From Gallionella sp. (GTDB lineage Bacteria > Pseudomonadota > Gammaproteobacteria > Burkholderiales > Gallionellaceae), in contig JADGRM010000078.1 of assembly GCA_017880945.1 (NCBI GenBank), forward strand, positions 1-9,046: a stretch of DNA of 9,046 nt, written 5' to 3'. The notes under the pieces were generated by a model. It was not told the origin of the DNA, did not search any database, and worked only from the letters and a program-made list of their open reading frames with translations. The translations under genes and the position numbers were made by a program. Positions 7,439 to 9,046 of the stretch are shown piece by piece. The stretch's first letter is position 1. Each line of letters opens with the position of its first letter.

Positions 7439-8997
7439 GGCTGGTTTGTTTGTGGTGGATTTTCGCCGGGCTGCTGATCGCCGGTAACCGGCTTTTGACT
7501 GCTGACATCCGACAAGGTTTGCAGCAAGCCGGCATCCAGACTACCCATTGCCTGGGCTAGCGTGGCGCGGCTGACATTCCAGTTGAAGGTTGATTGAATA
7601 CGTTGCTGACGCGCGCTGGCCAAAGCGCTTTGCGCATTCAGCACATCCAGAATGCTGCCCACGCCGGCCTTGTAGCGGCCCAGCGCGACGCGTCCTGATT
7701 GTTCCGCGCTGCTTAGCAAATCGGCGCTGGAGCGCAGCGATTGCGTCGCAGTGGTGAGGTTCTGATAAGCTGTCCAGACATCCAGCGCCACCTGTAAACG
7801 CAATTGCTCCAGTTGACCGTTTCTGACATCCATTTGCGCTTCTGCAGCGCGCACGCGATAGGTCGTTGCGTAGCCGGAAAAAATAGGCACGCTCAGGTTG
7901 ATTCCGACCAGCGAGCCGTGCGAGTTGATACCTGAGGTATTGTATCGATCTGCTGAAGCGGTCAGGGAGATGGAGGGCCTGCCCGCTGCACGTGCCGCAT
8001 CGGCGCTGGCTTGTGCAGCTTTTACTTGCGCGGCGGAGGCCTGTAAATCCGGACGACGCTGACGCGCCTCTTCGATCAGCGCGTTGATATCGCCCTCAAA
8101 ATCATTGGGCATCGCCGTTGTATTGGCCGTTGTCAACAAGACATGCCGGTTGGCATCCAGACCGAGCATGTTTGCCAGCGCGCCTTGAGCATTCTTAAGG
8201 TTGCCATCGGCGGTGATGCGATTCAGCGTGGCTTGCGAATAAGCGGTCTGAGCTTGCAGCTTGTCGGCAGGCGTTGCGGTCCCGGCGTTATAACGAGCCT
8301 CAGCGGCGGCAAAACTTTCCTTGGCGGCTCGTTCCGATTCTATTGCCGCATCAAGCGCGGCAAGTGTTGCCTGAGATTGATAAAAGGCCTGAACCGCGGC
8401 AAGGAATATCGTCTGCACCGTGCTGTCTTGCGTCGCACTCGCAGCAGCGAGCAACTGGCGTGCATTTTCCAGGTTGGCGCTTCGCAAGCCGAAGTCATAC
8501 AGCAGATATGAAAGCGTAACGCCAATACTGCGCTGATTCACGCCAGGAGTGTTCACGCCATAAGTGGTCCCTGATATGCGATTGTCGGAAGCACTCAGAC
8601 TGACACTGGGCAAATAACCCGCCTTGCTTACGCCGACTTGCGCTGCCTGAACCCGCGAAGTCGCCCACACCACACGGGTTTGTGGGTTATTGCATAACGC
8701 GAGATTGACCACTTCCAGCAGGTTAAGCGCGTGATCGAGTGATTGCGCTTCGCACGGGTCGCCAACCGTATCGTCCAAGCGCAATGCGGGTTTGAGCGGC
8801 AACATCGCATCCGTACCGAATGGGTCGGACGTTTCACTGGCAAGCACGAAGCTGCTCCAGAGACAAAGCAGGATGAAAATAGCCAGCCACTTGGCTGCCG
8901 TTAACCAGCGACTTGCAACTTGTTGCTTGGTCGATTGGCTATGCAAATCCTTTTGGTTGGCTAATCGTTTCACCATAACCAGCGACTTGGTTGGCAT
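7435..8997 (-). CDS. TolC-family outer membrane efflux channel (CyaE-like)
   Basis: Outer-membrane channel-tunnel protein, working as a trimer, giving the exit duct of the pumps encoded downstream. From the ATG at 8997 it has 520 residues. Hydrophobic segment about 36-52 with a probable signal peptidase cleavage after VLA (residue 53). Two OEP repeats follow, the first beginning around ALNLLEVVNLALCNNPQTR and the second around LSVPIFSGYATTYRVRAAEA, each with long Ala/Gln-rich helices typical of the tunnel. Two cysteines at about 82 and 102 in the mature N-terminus recall the CyaE branch and may form a disulfide. The start is uncertain. A TTG at 9036 gives 533 residues; ATGs at 8997 and 8976 are both in frame; none has a convincing Shine-Dalgarno sequence. 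I use the first ATG. The ATG at 8976 leaves a more normal signal peptide. The stop overlaps the macA-like start as ATGA. It is the only channel gene visible for two pumps. Confidence 0.92.
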   Translation of the reverse strand: MPTKSLVMVKRLANQKDLHSQSTKQQVASRWLTAAKWLAIFILLCLWSSFVLASETSDPFGTDAMLPLKPALRLDDTVGDPCEAQSLDHALNLLEVVNLALCNNPQTRVVWATSRVQAAQVGVSKAGYLPSVSLSASDNRISGTTYGVNTPGVNQRSIGVTLSYLLYDFGLRSANLENARQLLAAASATQDSTVQTIFLAAVQAFYQSQATLAALDAAIESERAAKESFAAAEARYNAGTATPADKLQAQTAYSQATLNRITADGNLKNAQGALANMLGLDANRHVLLTTANTTAMPNDFEGDINALIEEARQRRPDLQASAAQVKAAQASADAARAAGRPSISLTASADRYNTSGINSHGSLVGINLSVPIFSGYATTYRVRAAEAQMDVRNGQLEQLRLQVALDVWTAYQNLTTATQSLRSSADLLSSAEQSGRVALGRYKAGVGSILDVLNAQSALASARQQRIQSTFNWNVSRATLAQAMGSLDAGLLQTLSDVSSQKPVTGDQQPGENPPQTNQP

Positions 8998-9040
8998 CTT
9001 ATGACAATCTAGTCGAATGGCTAGTAGTTCTATCAATCGT
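8902..9040. repeat. Degenerate direct repeat at the 5' end of the channel gene
   Basis: Three short elements occur twice in the same order. ACGATT lies at 9040-9035 and 8968-8963. TAGCCAWTCGAC lies at 9023-9012 and 8941-8930, with one mismatch. A 14-base exact repeat, TAACCAGCGACTTG on the plus strand, lies at 8976-8989 and 8902-8915. The offsets are 72, 82 and 74 bases, so the copies differ by indels and are out of frame with each other. This fits either an old tandem duplication of about 75 bases or repeated protein-binding sites. Because it is seen in DNA and not in the protein frame, part of it may be upstream leader, with the true start of the channel gene lying further in. No convincing promoter was found in the last 50 bases of the window. 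Confidence 0.5.
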
Positions 9041-9046
9041 TCTTCC

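Noticed and set aside
8841..8890. Lipoprotein signal in the channel protein (cysteine within its hydrophobic segment)
   Set aside because: The residues before the cysteine (FILL) do not fit a lipobox, and a better signal peptidase I site, VLA, follows.
9009..9036. Promoter made of TTGATA at 9036-9031 with a -10-like TAGATT
   Set aside because: Spacing is about 19 bases and the -10 match is poor; the upstream context is outside the window.

Overview
The window is one stretch of six or seven minus-strand genes, read from the right edge to the left. Together they make a compound efflux locus: a TolC-family outer-membrane channel, a MacA-type adaptor, a separate MacB-type ATPase, a 32-codon small ORF, a separate MacB-type permease, an MdtA-type adaptor, and an MdtB/MdtC-type RND proton antiporter that runs off the left edge. 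The protein types (TolC, periplasmic adaptors, RND pump) require a Gram-negative double-membrane cell. The moderate GC content and the CyaE-like flavour of the channel suggest a proteobacterium, probably beta- or gamma-proteobacterial. This is an impression from the protein sequences, not a database result.

Layout, upstream to downstream. At the right edge (about 8902-9040) the 5' end of the channel gene carries a degenerate direct repeat that leaves its start codon uncertain. The channel gene (to 7435) overlaps the macA-like gene by ATGA. The macA-like gene overlaps the ATPase gene as TGATG. The ATPase gene overlaps a 32-codon ORF by ATGA, and that ORF overlaps the permease gene by ATGA. A 60-base gap (4139-4198), the only one in the window, separates this ABC module from the RND module. 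The RND module is an MdtA-like adaptor overlapping by ATGA an RND permease, of which 959 codons are visible with no stop.

How they work together. MacA-type adaptor, ATPase and permease would form an ATP-driven tripartite pump with the TolC-family channel. The MdtA-type adaptor and RND permease would form a proton-driven pump. Only one outer-membrane channel gene is visible, and both adaptors carry a recognisable TolC-docking hairpin tip, so the two pumps may share it. Substrates cannot be read from the sequence.

The plus strand holds only antisense shadow ORFs. No RNA genes, insertion sequences, CRISPR arrays or convincing terminators were seen. The most unusual points are the small ORF bridging ATPase and permease with a strong Shine-Dalgarno sequence and 4-base overlaps at both ends, the combination of ABC and RND pumps in one apparent operon with a single channel, and the repeat at the start of the operon.
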